Assembly (NCBI RefSeq): GCF_000614125.1
Contig: NZ_BAKJ01000013.1
Location: 1 to 64,000, forward strand
Length of the DNA stretch: 64,000 bases
Direction of reading: 5' to 3'
From: Bacteroides rodentium JCM 16496
Lineage (GTDB): Bacteria > Bacteroidota > Bacteroidia > Bacteroidales > Bacteroidaceae
The translations under genes and the position numbers were made by a program. Positions 29,036 through 37,679 of this stretch are shown here, in pieces. Position 1 is the stretch's first letter. Each line of letters opens with the position of its first letter. The notes beneath the pieces were generated by a model. It saw only the letters and a list, made by a program, of their open reading frames with translations, searched no databases and had not been told where the DNA came from.

Positions 29036-29800
29036 TTACCAGGAAATGCGGAGGCCTATCGGGAGGGTGAATGTGAACGGGTGTTCCTTTCGGATGGTGC
29101 GCAGTTGGCTGCCGTCGGGGATATAATAGTTTATAGTCGGCTCCAGATAGATGCCTGCCTGGGGGGTGAGGCGATATTGTATGCCTATACTTGTGTTGAC
29201 CGACCACTGCCAGGGAGCGCTTACCGGCTGGCTGTCGAGCTTGTGTGGAATACTGTCCGTGACATGGAAGCTTTGGAGTGTCCCTTTTATGGGGATGTCT
29301 ACCTGCATGCCTGCCGTGGCATAACCGGAGAAACGTTTGTAATCCCAGAAACGGTAGGAAAGCCGGAGAGGGATGCCGATATAGTGCAACTTCTGGTTGT
29401 CTTGAATGCGGAATGCTTCGCCGGTAGTGAACTCCGACCTGAGAAGCGTATATTGCAATCCGGTTTCCAGACTCCAACGCTCATTCAATTTCTTGCTGAG
29501 AGAGAGTCCCACGACGATGGGAGCATGATGTTGTTGGTTCTCGACAATCCTGCCGCTGTTATTCTGGGCAATCTGCATGAGTCCGATGGAATCTTTTCCC
29601 AGAGTACCCTGCTGATAGCGGGTGTGCAGATAAGAATAATACTCTTCCCACGTGCTGACTTGTTGAGGGAAGTCACTTGAAATGCCGTCGGTATGTGGAG
29701 TGGCAATCAGCTTATATAAGTTCTGTGCCAGTTGCGGTCCGAGTGAACCTGCCAGCATCAACTTCCATTTTCTGGATTTCTTCTTGCGGGTTGGCGGCAT
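29036..29800 (-). CDS. Outer-membrane beta-barrel domain, coupled or fused to the sigma factor
   Basis: 254 residues. The basic start PPTRKKKSRKWKLMLAGSLGP is not a signal peptide. Then come barrel strands (APIVVGLSLSKKLNERWSLET, HYIGIPLRLSYRFWDY, GYATAGMQVDIPIKG, SVNTSIGIQYRLTPQAGIYLE) and a terminal GLRISW with a C-terminal aromatic residue. The ATG overlaps the sigma-factor TGA by one base (TGATG). The text matches the C-terminal barrel part of Bacteroidota proteins that have a cytoplasmic domain, one membrane helix, a linker and a PorT-like barrel. Here helix and linker are found at the end of the upstream frame. One added base near 29803 would give a single 546-residue protein. Confidence 0.75.
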   Translation of the reverse strand: MPPTRKKKSRKWKLMLAGSLGPQLAQNLYKLIATPHTDGISSDFPQQVSTWEEYYSYLHTRYQQGTLGKDSIGLMQIAQNNSGRIVENQQHHAPIVVGLSLSKKLNERWSLETGLQYTLLRSEFTTGEAFRIQDNQKLHYIGIPLRLSYRFWDYKRFSGYATAGMQVDIPIKGTLQSFHVTDSIPHKLDSQPVSAPWQWSVNTSIGIQYRLTPQAGIYLEPTINYYIPDGSQLRTIRKEHPFTFTLPIGLRISW

Positions 29801-30675
29801 CAGGGAAGGGGAGGAGGCGAAAGCATCTGCCGGTTGGTGATGGTCTGTCCGGTGAATGGAGAAGGTATGGGATATTTGTGGATACTATCTTTCATTGTGG
29901 GTATGGCAAGGGGCCATTCTGTGGAAACTGGAACGGGAGGGATGATTCGTTCCCTTTTGTTCAGATTTTCTTTGGTATGGCATTGTTTGTCGTTTCGGGG
30001 AGTATCGGTTTTCTTTGTTTGTTGCGTACTCCCGGCTTGCCTGGAAGAAACTTTGGACAAGCGGTTTTCCCTGATACTCTTTTTCTCTCTGTACAGATAG
30101 TCATACAGCGTTGGAAGGAGAAGCAATACTGTCAAAACAATGAATACACGGTATCCTGCCAGCATCTTTTTAAGTAAAATTTTCGCCCGGAACAATTGGG
30201 AGGAAGAGGAGTGTGGCGCTATACCCAGTAAATCTCCGATTTCTTTGTGGGACAATCCTTCCAGTACTGCCAGTTTAAATACCTTGCAGTAGCCTTCCGG
30301 AAGGCTCTCTACTATATCCAGCATCTTATCGTACGAAATGAAATCCGGACAAAAAGGATTTTCAGCAGGCTCTTCCTCTTCCGGAATATCTGTCAATGGG
30401 ATGGTAGGGGTGGCATTGGTATGGTTGAGGTATTGCAGTGCCAGGTTTTTCATAATCTTTTTCATCCAGTATTCCAGTTTCTCCGGGTTGCGTAGCGAAT
30501 GAATGGAAGTGAATATGATGACAAAACCGTCGTGAAGAAGATCTTGGGCTATCGTTGGGTCGGGAATATAGCGCAGGCATACTTTCAGCATTTTCTCTGA
30601 ATAGTTCTCGTAGAGCAGGCTCAAGGCCTGCCCGTTTCCCTTCTGGCATAAAGTGACAAGAGCTTTTGTATCCAT
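29800..30675 (-). CDS. Sigma-70 family (ECF-like) sigma factor with C-terminal membrane helix
   Basis: Residues 15-85 form region 2 (LYENYSEKMLKVCLRYIPDPTIAQ; DLLHDGFVIIFTSIHSLRNP). Residues about 118-172 form region 4 (LPEGYCKVFKLAVLEGLSHKEIGDLLGI). Directly after region 4 lies a hydrophobic helix (176-192, VFIVLTVLLLLPTL), then a basic stop-transfer and a roughly 95-residue Pro/Lys/Ser-rich linker ending SPPPLP. A sigma factor tethered to the inner membrane with a periplasmic tail is unusual. No separate anti-sigma gene is present. It may be held at the membrane until released by proteolysis or by change in the barrel; this is inference. Confidence 0.8.
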   Translation of the reverse strand: MDTKALVTLCQKGNGQALSLLYENYSEKMLKVCLRYIPDPTIAQDLLHDGFVIIFTSIHSLRNPEKLEYWMKKIMKNLALQYLNHTNATPTIPLTDIPEEEEPAENPFCPDFISYDKMLDIVESLPEGYCKVFKLAVLEGLSHKEIGDLLGIAPHSSSSQLFRAKILLKKMLAGYRVFIVLTVLLLLPTLYDYLYREKKSIRENRLSKVSSRQAGSTQQTKKTDTPRNDKQCHTKENLNKRERIIPPVPVSTEWPLAIPTMKDSIHKYPIPSPFTGQTITNRQMLSPPPLP

Positions 30676-30746
30676 GTGTTTGTCTCAATGTTATTTCTTA
30701 AGGATAGAGAAGAACATGAATGACTGCATGGATTTTTATTTTTTAA

Positions 30747-31181
30747 CTAAGCATCCCGGTTGGCTTCTGCTGCACAGTCCGGACAAATGCCTTTCAGTAC
30801 ATAGTTGATGCTGTTCAGCGTAAATCCTTGAGGCAGCTTCACCACCGGAGTGGGAATGTTGGTGAAGCAGAAGGTTTTGTTGCATTTCTCGCAATGGAAA
30901 TGGGTGTGCAGGTCGCTTACGTCGCAAGAGCAACTGTCGCTGCACACGGCATACTTGAAGGAGCCCGTCCCGTCATCTATACTGTGTATCAGATGATGGG
31001 AAAGGAATAGGGTAAGGGTACGGAAGATGGTGGATTTGTCCACCGTATCCAGCATGGTTTCAAGGTCGAGCAATGAGACGGAACGGCCTGCCTGCATCAT
31101 GGTGCGCAATACCAGGATGCGGATGGCAGTGGGCTGTATGTCCCTTTTGGCCAATAGGTCCAAATATTTCTTTTCTTCCAT
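30747..31181 (-). CDS. Fur-family metal-responsive repressor (Zur-like)
   Basis: 144 residues. The N-terminal winged helix (RDIQPTAIRILVLRTMMQA, VDKSTIFRTLTLFLSHHLIH) binds DNA. The metal sites include SDLHTHFHCEKCNKTFCF (His cluster and CxxC) and C-terminal ICPDC, so the structural zinc Cys4 is present. Its stop and start lie beside the P-type ATPase gene, transcribed in the same direction 5 bases after it. I therefore favour a zinc-sensing role controlling the ATPase. Fur or PerR activity is not excluded. Confidence 0.87.
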   Translation of the reverse strand: MEEKKYLDLLAKRDIQPTAIRILVLRTMMQAGRSVSLLDLETMLDTVDKSTIFRTLTLFLSHHLIHSIDDGTGSFKYAVCSDSCSCDVSDLHTHFHCEKCNKTFCFTNIPTPVVKLPQGFTLNSINYVLKGICPDCAAEANRDA

Positions 31182-31186
31182 TTTTT

Positions 31187-33126
31187 CTATTTAATAAGTT
31201 TCTGTATGCGTATGGCGTTCACTATCGCAATGAGGGCGACGCCTACGTCGGCAAAGACAGCTTCCCAAAGTGTGGCGATTCCACCGGCACCGAGGATGAG
31301 GACAAGCAGCTTCACTCCGAAGGCCAGCGAGATGTTCTGCCAGACAATCCGGCGGGTTTGCCTGCCCGCATGAATGGCGGTGGGCACTCTTGAAGGCTGG
31401 TCTGTCTGTATCACTACATCGGCGGTTTCGATGGCGGCATCGCTGCCAAGTCCGCCCATGGCGATGCCCACATGGCTAAGGGCAAGAACCGGGGCATCAT
31501 TGATGCCGTCGCCCACAAAGGCTATCCGGTTGGCAGGGTTGCTGCGGAGTGCCTCGATGTGCTTCACCTTTCCGTCCGGCAGCAGGTCTCCGTATGCCTG
31601 GGTGATGCCTAGCTTTTCTGCAAAGTTAGTAACAATGGCTTGTTTGTCTCCCGATAATATCTGAATATTATTGATATTTAAAGCTTTTAATTCTTTGACG
31701 GCATTGACGGCGTCTTCCTTTAATGTGTCTGATAATAACAGATAACCGGCATATCTTGTTCCGATGGCGCAGACCACAATCGTATCGACAATTGATGACA
31801 ATTCATCGGGATATTCTATCCCGAACTTAGTCAGCAGGCGGGTGTTGCCCACCAGGACACGCGTTCCATCCATAGTGGCTTGCAGTCCGTGGCCGGCAAT
31901 CTCCGTAACGTTCGTTGTGGCAATCAGCTCTATATCCTTTTGTTTGGCATAGCTTACGATGGCTTTGGCTATGGGGTGCGTACTGTTTCGCTCTGCCGAG
32001 GCGGCAAGCTGTATCAACTTCTCTTCCGGAACTCCCGGTTGTGCCTGGCAGGATTGTACATCGAAGGTGCCTTTGGTCAGCGTACCCGTCTTGTCGAATA
32101 CCACCGTGTTGACTTGGGTGATGGCATCGAGGTAGTTGCCACCTTTGAAGAGGACACCCAGGCGGGAGGCAGCGCCGATGCCTCCGAAGTAGCCTAACGG
32201 AATACTTACGACGAGGGCGCACGGGCAGGAGATAACCAGAAAGACCAATGCCCTGTATAGCCAGTCATTGAAGATGAACGAGAATTGTGCATCTGCCAGC
32301 GAATAGAGGAAGGGGAGCAGTACAATCAATGCCGCCAGTCCGGTGACGGCGGGTGTGTAGATACGGGCAAACTTACGGATGAAAAGTTCTGCCGGCGCTT
32401 TGCGCTCGGAGGCATTCTGCACCAGTTCCAATATACGGGAAAGAGCACTTTTCTCGAAGGGTTTGGTGACTTGGATGCGTACGACTTTGTCGGTCGCAAT
32501 CATTCCGGCAAGCACTTCCCCGCCCTGGCGGATGTTGCGGGGAACACTTTCTCCCGTCAGTGCGGAGGTATTGAAGGCGGCAACTTCGTCCAGCATTGTT
32601 CCGTCCAGGGGGACGCGCTCTCCGGCTTTTACTTCGATGGTTTCGCCTACCTGCACACGTTGGGGAGCTTCGACAAGCGTACTGCCGTTTCTGATGACCG
32701 TTGCCGTTTCGGGACGTACGTCGAGCAGGGCGCTGATATTACGCTTGGCTTTGTCTACGGCTTTGTCTTGAAAGAGCTCTCCCAAGGAGTAGAAGAGCAT
32801 GACGGCAACGCCTTCGGGATATTCGCCTATATAGAAGGCGCCGAGGGTGGCGATGGACATAAGGGTGAATTCGCTGAACACGTCCTTTTGCAGGATGCTT
32901 TCCCAGCTTCCTTCATCACAGGGAGGCCTACGGGGAGGTAGGCAAGCAAGTACCATATAAAAGGTACATACTCTCCCTTGAAGAAGGTGGCGCCGGTGGC
33001 ATTCAGGATGATGCCGCTGAAAAGTAATAGGGCGGAGAGGATGATTCTCCAATAATCTTTCAGCAGACTGTTTCTTTTTTCTTGTATCGCTGTATGTCCA
33101 TGTGTGCAGCAGCATTTGCAACTCAT
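31187..33126 (-). CDS. zntA: Zn/Cd-type heavy-metal-transporting P-type ATPase (frame broken)
   Basis: A P1B-2 ATPase of about 646 residues after repair. The start at 33126 gives MSCKCCCTHGHT, a Cys/His-rich metal-binding N-terminus in place of a full HMA domain. At about 32903 (minus strand) gctggg lacks a T; with it the frame reads MKEAWESILQKDVFSEF. Motifs: TGES (actuator), SCPCALV in the membrane, DKTGTLTKG (phosphorylated Asp), HPIAKAI and GDGINDAPVLA. It exports Zn2+, Cd2+ or Pb2+ from the cytoplasm. A palindrome overlaps its promoter, and a Fur-type gene follows in the operon. The symbol is by family. Confidence 0.9.
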
Positions 33127-33159
33127 ATTGTTTCCTCTTGTTGTTTTTATTTTATACTG

Positions 33160-33194
33160 CAAAGGTAGCGGAAAGGGGATGCAACTTGGTTGCA
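33160..33194 (-). promoter_or_regulatory. Promoter and candidate metal-regulator operator for the ATPase operon
   Basis: CAAAGGTA at 33160-33167 is a minus-strand TACCTTTG -7 box, 33 bases before the ATPase start. At 33180-33194 lies TGCAACTTGGTTGCA, a palindrome with 6-base arms and a 3-base centre, where the spacer and -33 region should be. This is a plausible repressor or MerR-type site. Confidence 0.5.
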
Positions 33195-33250
33195 AAGTGG
33201 AGATTCTGCTAAATTTGACCTTCGTCAAGTCTGTAAACGCTATCTTTTCG

Positions 33251-33258
33251 TATTTTTG
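33251..33258 (+). promoter_or_regulatory. Bacteroides -7 element TATTTTTG upstream of MATE gene
   Basis: TAnnTTTG match 26 bases before the MATE start, divergent from the ATPase promoter. Confidence 0.55.
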
Positions 33259-33284
33259 CACCCAATTTCGGAGGTATTAGATTT

Positions 33285-34631
33285 ATGGCAACATCCAGAG
33301 AAATGACGGAAGGACGGGCTCTTCCGTTGATTTTCAACTTTACTTTGCCTTTACTGCTCGGCAATCTGCTGCAACAGACCTATTCGTTGGTGGATGCAGC
33401 CATCGTGGGGCGCTTTCTGGGTATCAATGCCTTGGCTTCAGTCGGGGCAAGCACTTCGGTCGTTTTTCTTATTCTGGGATTCTGCAATGGCTGTTGCGGA
33501 GGTTTCGGCATTCCCGTGGCGCAAAAGTTCGGTGCGCGGGATTATGTCACGATGCGCCGTTATGTGGCTGTCAGCCTGCAGCTGGCTGCGGTGATGTCTG
33601 TTGTCATTGCCGTGGTTACCAGCATTTACTGTGCAGACATTCTGCACATGATGAGTACGCCGGAGAACATATTCACGGGAGCCTATTATTACCTGCTTGT
33701 CACGTTTATCGGGGTTCCCTTTACTTTCTTCTATAATCTGCTGTCCAGTATTATCCGTGCATTGGGTGACAGCAAGACGCCGTTTTGGTTTCTACTTCTC
33801 TCTACGGTACTGAATATCCTGCTCGATTTGTTCTGCATTCTGGTACTGGGCTGGGGAGTGGCAGGAGCTGCCATCGCTACCGTATTTTCACAAGGCGTCT
33901 CGGCCATATTGTGCTACATCTATATGATGCGTCGTTTCGACATTCTGAAGACAACGCCTGCCGAGCGGAAATTCGACGGTGCTTTGGCACGCACACTGAT
34001 GTACATCGGCGTACCCATGGGATTGCAATTTTCCATTACTGCCATTGGCAGCATTATGCTGCAAAGCGCCAATAATGCTTTGGGTACGGCTTGTGTGGCT
34101 GCATTCACGGCAGCCATGCGTATCAAGATGTTTTTCATGTGTCCTTTCGAGAGTCTGGGCATGGCAATGGCCACCTATAGCGGGCAAAACTACGGTGCGG
34201 GCAAGCCGGAACGTATCTGGATGGGAGTCAAGGCAAGCGCCCTGATGATGATTGTTTATTGGGCGTTCACTTTCTGTGTACTGATGCTCGGTGCCAGGAC
34301 TTTTGCCCTGCTCTTTGTAGATGTCTCTGAGTTGGAGATTTTAAAGAATACGGAGTTGTTCCTGCACATTTCCGTTTCTTTTTTCCCGGTTTTGGGACTG
34401 CTCTGCATCCTGCGATACACTATCCAGGGGGTGGGATATACCAATCTTGCCATGCTCTCCGGTGTCTCGGAGATGATTGCCCGGATACTGGTCAGCCTGC
34501 TGGCTGTTCCGGCTTTCGGCTATCTGGCCGTGTGTTTTGGTGACCCTACTGCATGGATTTTTGCAGATGCCTTTTTAATACCAGCCTTTATTTATGTCTA
34601 TCGGCGGATACTTCGGATGAAGAAAAATTAG
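33285..34631 (+). CDS. MATE family multidrug efflux transporter
   Basis: 448 residues with about 12 transmembrane helices in two pseudo-repeats: N-half PLIFNFTLPLLLGNLLQQTY SL and VDAAIVGRFLG; C-half RTLMYIGVPMGLQFSITAIG and YSGQNYGAGKPERIWMG. It exports cationic drugs or metabolites using Na+ or H+ gradients; the substrate is unknown. A ribosome binding site (GGAGG) lies at 33270-33274. It is followed after 31 bases by dinB, which has its own promoter motif. Confidence 0.92.
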   Translation: MATSREMTEGRALPLIFNFTLPLLLGNLLQQTYSLVDAAIVGRFLGINALASVGASTSVVFLILGFCNGCCGGFGIPVAQKFGARDYVTMRRYVAVSLQLAAVMSVVIAVVTSIYCADILHMMSTPENIFTGAYYYLLVTFIGVPFTFFYNLLSSIIRALGDSKTPFWFLLLSTVLNILLDLFCILVLGWGVAGAAIATVFSQGVSAILCYIYMMRRFDILKTTPAERKFDGALARTLMYIGVPMGLQFSITAIGSIMLQSANNALGTACVAAFTAAMRIKMFFMCPFESLGMAMATYSGQNYGAGKPERIWMGVKASALMMIVYWAFTFCVLMLGARTFALLFVDVSELEILKNTELFLHISVSFFPVLGLLCILRYTIQGVGYTNLAMLSGVSEMIARILVSLLAVPAFGYLAVCFGDPTAWIFADAFLIPAFIYVYRRILRMKKN

Positions 34632-34633
34632 TG

Positions 34634-34641
34634 TATCTTTG
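34634..34641 (+). promoter_or_regulatory. Bacteroides -7 element TATCTTTG upstream of dinB
   Basis: TAnnTTTG match 21 bases before the dinB ATG at 34663. It makes the upstream TTG start at 34639 implausible, since that codon lies inside the promoter. Confidence 0.5.
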
Positions 34642-34662
34642 TATCGGGGAGTTGAAAGAAGA

Positions 34663-35769
34663 ATGACCGGACGAAAAATTATACACATCGATATGGACGC
34701 ATTCTACGCCTCCGTAGAACAGCGTGATAATCCTGCATTGCGAGGCAAGCCCATTGCGGTGGGCCATGCGGAGGAGCGGGGAGTGGTGGCGGCAGCCAGT
34801 TACGAGGCACGGCGTTTCGGGGTGCGTTCTGCCATGTCGTCACTGAAGGCAAAGCGGCTGTGCCCCCAACTTATCTTTATCCCGGGACGGATGGAAGTCT
34901 ACAAATCCGTTTCCCGCCAGATACACGAAATCTTTCATGAATATACGGATGTCATCGAGCCCATTTCGCTGGACGAGGCTTTTTTGGATGTGACGGAGAA
35001 TAAACCGGGCATTCCGTTGGCTGTGGACATCGCGAAGGAGATAAAGCGGAAGGTGCGGGAGAGGTTGAATCTGGTGGCTTCTGCCGGCATATCCTATAAT
35101 AAGTTTCTTGCCAAGATAGCCTCGGACTACCGCAAGCCGGACGGGCTTTGCACCATACATCCTGCCCAGGCACTGGACTTTGTTGCCCGGCTGCCCATTG
35201 AGAGTTTTTGGGGAGTGGGACCGGTAACGGCGAAGAAGATGCACACCTTGGGGATTCACAACGGGAAACAGCTGCGTATGCAGTCTTTGGAGATGCTGAC
35301 CCGCGAGTTTGGCAAAGTGGGGACAGTCTATTACGATTTTGCCCGTGGCATCGATACCCGTCCGGTAGAGGCTGTCCGCATCCGCAAGTCTGTGGGTTGC
35401 GAACATACTTTGGAGAAGGACATCAGCAAGCGTTCATCCGTCATTATAGAGCTGTACCATGTGGCAGTGGAGCTGGTGGGGCGACTGGAGCACACCAATT
35501 TCCGCGGGAATACGCTGACGCTGAAAATCAAGTTTCATGATTTTAGCCAGATTACCCGCAGTATGACCCAAACAAAGGAGCTGGTTGCCCTTGACGTGAT
35601 TCTGCCTTTGGCAAAGCAGTTGCTGCAGGAAGTGGATTATGAACATCATCCTATCCGTTTGATTGGACTTTCCGTTTCCAATCCCCGTGAAGAGGGGGAG
35701 GAGAAGGGAGTCTGGGAACAGCTGAGTTTTGAATTTAGTGACTGGGAGACGGAACATTCAAATAAATAA
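34663..35769 (+). CDS. dinB: DNA polymerase IV (Y-family)
   Basis: Translesion polymerase of about 368 residues. Start at the ATG 34663 (MTGRKIIHIDMDAFYASVEQ), preceded by AAAGAAG. Catalytic carboxylates lie in HIDMDAFYASVE (palm, residues 7-18) and ISLDEAFLDVTE near 105-116. The Y-family YEARRFGVRSAM and GISYNKFLAKIASDYRKP are intact. The helix-hairpin-helix FWGVGPVTAKKM and a C-terminal little-finger domain follow. The extreme C-terminus (EQLSFEFSDWE) resembles a clamp-binding motif (QLSFEF). Confidence 0.95.
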   Translation: MTGRKIIHIDMDAFYASVEQRDNPALRGKPIAVGHAEERGVVAAASYEARRFGVRSAMSSLKAKRLCPQLIFIPGRMEVYKSVSRQIHEIFHEYTDVIEPISLDEAFLDVTENKPGIPLAVDIAKEIKRKVRERLNLVASAGISYNKFLAKIASDYRKPDGLCTIHPAQALDFVARLPIESFWGVGPVTAKKMHTLGIHNGKQLRMQSLEMLTREFGKVGTVYYDFARGIDTRPVEAVRIRKSVGCEHTLEKDISKRSSVIIELYHVAVELVGRLEHTNFRGNTLTLKIKFHDFSQITRSMTQTKELVALDVILPLAKQLLQEVDYEHHPIRLIGLSVSNPREEGEEKGVWEQLSFEFSDWETEHSNK

Positions 35770-35772
35770 TGC

Positions 35773-35780
35773 TATATTTG
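35773..35780 (+). promoter_or_regulatory. Bacteroides -7 element TATATTTG upstream of yccF
   Basis: TAnnTTTG match four bases after the dinB stop and 28 bases before the YccF start at 35808. Confidence 0.5.
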
Positions 35781-35807
35781 TGTTCAGTATTAAAAAAAAG
35801 GAAAGCT

Positions 35808-36182
35808 ATGGGCTGTTTTATGAATATTTTGTGGTTGATGTTTGGAGGTATCATCACTGCTGTGGAGTATCTTATTGCAAGTTTATTGATGATGTTCACC
35901 ATTATTGGCATCCCTTTCGGCATGCAGACCTTGAAAATGGCAAGCCTTGCCTTGTGGCCGTTCGGCAAAGAGGTTCGTAGCGGGGAACGTTCCAACGGTT
36001 GCCTCTATGTGCTGATGAATATTCTTTGGATATTCTTGGGCGGCATTTGGATTTGCCTTTCGCACTTGGGATTTGGGTTATTGCTGTGCATCACCATTAT
36101 AGGCATTCCTTTCGGTATCCAACACTTTAAGCTGGCAGGGCTGGCATTGACTCCTTTCGGGAAGGATATTGTTGCGGCTTGA
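35808..36182 (+). CDS. yccF: YccF domain membrane protein
   Basis: About 124 residues from the ATG at 35808. It contains two repeats of the YccF module: NILWLMFGGIITAVEYLIAS with TIIGIPFGMQTLKMASLALWPFG, then NILWIFLGGIWICLSHL with TIIGIPFGIQHFKLAGLALTPFG. It is an inner-membrane protein with about four helices; the function is unknown. The longer frame from 35769 overlaps the promoter and is rejected. A terminator follows at 36221. Confidence 0.9.
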   Translation: MGCFMNILWLMFGGIITAVEYLIASLLMMFTIIGIPFGMQTLKMASLALWPFGKEVRSGERSNGCLYVLMNILWIFLGGIWICLSHLGFGLLLCITIIGIPFGIQHFKLAGLALTPFGKDIVAA

Positions 36183-36220
36183 GTTATTTTTTGTTTGCTT
36201 GGAGTATGATAGAGAAGAAA

Positions 36221-36252
36221 AAGGGCGGGGAACTTTTCAGTTCTCCGCCCTT
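36221..36252 (+). terminator. Rho-independent terminator after yccF
   Basis: AAGGGCGGGGAAC / GTTCTCCGCCCTT stem with a 6-base loop; the T-rich tail is weak (CATTCATTG). Confidence 0.7.
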
Positions 36253-36278
36253 CATTCATTGTATTTAAAGGTGTTTTT

Positions 36279-36428
36279 TTACATGGTTACAAGGGGCTGC
36301 TTTGCAAGCAGTTTTTGTAGTTTACCGTTCAGTGTTTGGCACATTGTTCCATTACCCATTGCTTGATAGCGTTTGATTTGGTACTGTAACATAAAAATTT
36401 CATTTGCATTCTTTTTCATAATTCTCAT
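36279..36428 (-). CDS. Small conserved-looking protein, unknown
   Basis: A 49-residue product MRIMKKNANEIFMLQYQIKR followed by YQAMGNGTMCQTLNGKLQKLLAKQPLVTM. The start could be 36428 or 36419; the frame is open up to 36494. The composition looks like a real short protein and the sequence seems familiar from Bacteroides genomes. It lies antisense to nothing else. I cannot assign a function. Confidence 0.45.
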   Translation of the reverse strand: MRIMKKNANEIFMLQYQIKRYQAMGNGTMCQTLNGKLQKLLAKQPLVTM

Positions 36429-36607
36429 CTTTTTGTGCTCTCCGCGTTTCGGAAAGCGGGTTTTACATCTTTCTTTTATCTTATAACGTTGCAAAGATAC
36501 GAAATGTTCGCGAAAAATATGTTCTATAACATAAAAACTTGCATTTCTTTCTTCATTTTCTCTAGAAATACTGTATTTTGTAATCCGTATATAACAAATA
36601 TATTACA

Positions 36608-36615
36608 TATCTTTG
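36608..36615 (+). promoter_or_regulatory. Bacteroides -7 element TATCTTTG upstream of LytTR gene
   Basis: TAnnTTTG match in a very AT-rich region, 36 bases before the start codon. Confidence 0.55.
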
Positions 36616-36650
36616 CATGTACTACTATATAAAGAAGAGAGGCAATACTT

Positions 36651-37541
36651 ATGAATAAATTGACAGAACTTTGGCGGAGCCCCTATCCCATGCTTTATCA
36701 ACGTTGGAAAGCGGTGGTGATACCTTCGGTCATTATATTTCTGATACTATATATACTCCAACCTTTCGGCATTTCCCAGATCAAGGAAGGTGTATTTGGG
36801 GTGGTTGCCGGTTCGGCACTTATAGCGGCGGGTGCTTCGAGCATCTTCACTTACCTGCTTCCGGCATTGTTTCCCACCTATTATAAAGAGCAGAACTGGA
36901 CGTTGGGTAAACATGTGTTGAGCACAATGCTGATGCTGTTACTGATAGCGGTGGGAATTTGGGTCTATCATTCATGGTTGATGGGTATGTGGCTGGACAA
37001 GCGGTTGTTTTTTCTGGCTTTGTCTTGGGTAATGGTACTGGCACCTTTTCCAGTCGTGTTTTTCTTGCTGTGGAACCGCAATTTGCAACTGACCCGTAAT
37101 CTGCAAGAGGCCACGGAGATAAATTGCCACCTTTCAAAGAGGGCATCTCAGGAGGTTGGGGCGGAAAGTAAAGAGTTTTCTCCGGAGGAAGTGTTGGTGT
37201 TTTCCGGTGGTACCAAAGATATGCTGGAAGTGAAGGCCGTAGATTTTCTTTATGCGGAGGCTGAAGGAAATTATGTGAAGGTGGATTATCGACTGAAGGG
37301 AGAGAGTACCCGGAAGATGTTGCGCGCCACGATGAAGCAGGCAGAGGAGGCGGTTGCTGCCTGCCCCTTCATTATCCGGTGTCATAGAGCCTTTCTGGTG
37401 AATGCCCGCAAGGTGGTGAAAGTGGACGGAAACTCTCAAGGATACCGGTTGAGGCTGGAGGGAGGTGGAGAGGAGATTCCTGTCTCACGTGCCTATGCCA
37501 AGGAGGTGAAAGCACTGATAGAAAACAAGATAAAGCGGTAG
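36651..37541 (+). CDS. Membrane-bound LytTR-family transcriptional regulator
   Basis: 296 residues. The N-terminal half has about four transmembrane helices (VVIPSVIIFLILYILQPFGI; VVAGSALIAAGASSIFTYLL; VLSTMLMLLLIAVGIWVYHS; LFFLALSWVMVLAPFPVVFF). Residues about 185-296 form a LytTR DNA-binding domain (VDFLYAEAEGNYVKVDYRLKG; FIIRCHRAFLVNARKVVKVD; YRLRLEGGGEEIPVSRAYAK). There is no receiver domain, so the membrane part itself is likely the sensor. It directly precedes a TonB-dependent receptor gene and may control that locus. Confidence 0.88.
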   Translation: MNKLTELWRSPYPMLYQRWKAVVIPSVIIFLILYILQPFGISQIKEGVFGVVAGSALIAAGASSIFTYLLPALFPTYYKEQNWTLGKHVLSTMLMLLLIAVGIWVYHSWLMGMWLDKRLFFLALSWVMVLAPFPVVFFLLWNRNLQLTRNLQEATEINCHLSKRASQEVGAESKEFSPEEVLVFSGGTKDMLEVKAVDFLYAEAEGNYVKVDYRLKGESTRKMLRATMKQAEEAVAACPFIIRCHRAFLVNARKVVKVDGNSQGYRLRLEGGGEEIPVSRAYAKEVKALIENKIKR

Positions 37542-37679
37542 CTATTCGTCACAGAGATACGCCATTCGTCACAAGTCGTTGGTTGTTCGTCACATATCCG
37601 GGTCGTCTGTCCCGGATATTTTTTTTGCCCGTGTCCTTCCTTTATGTTTGTGGCAGGAAAACATAACGAACATGAAGAT

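Noticed and set aside
34639..34662. TTG start for dinB eight codons upstream
   Set aside because: It overlaps a TATCTTTG promoter box; the ATG at 34663 has a ribosome binding site and gives the usual N-terminus.
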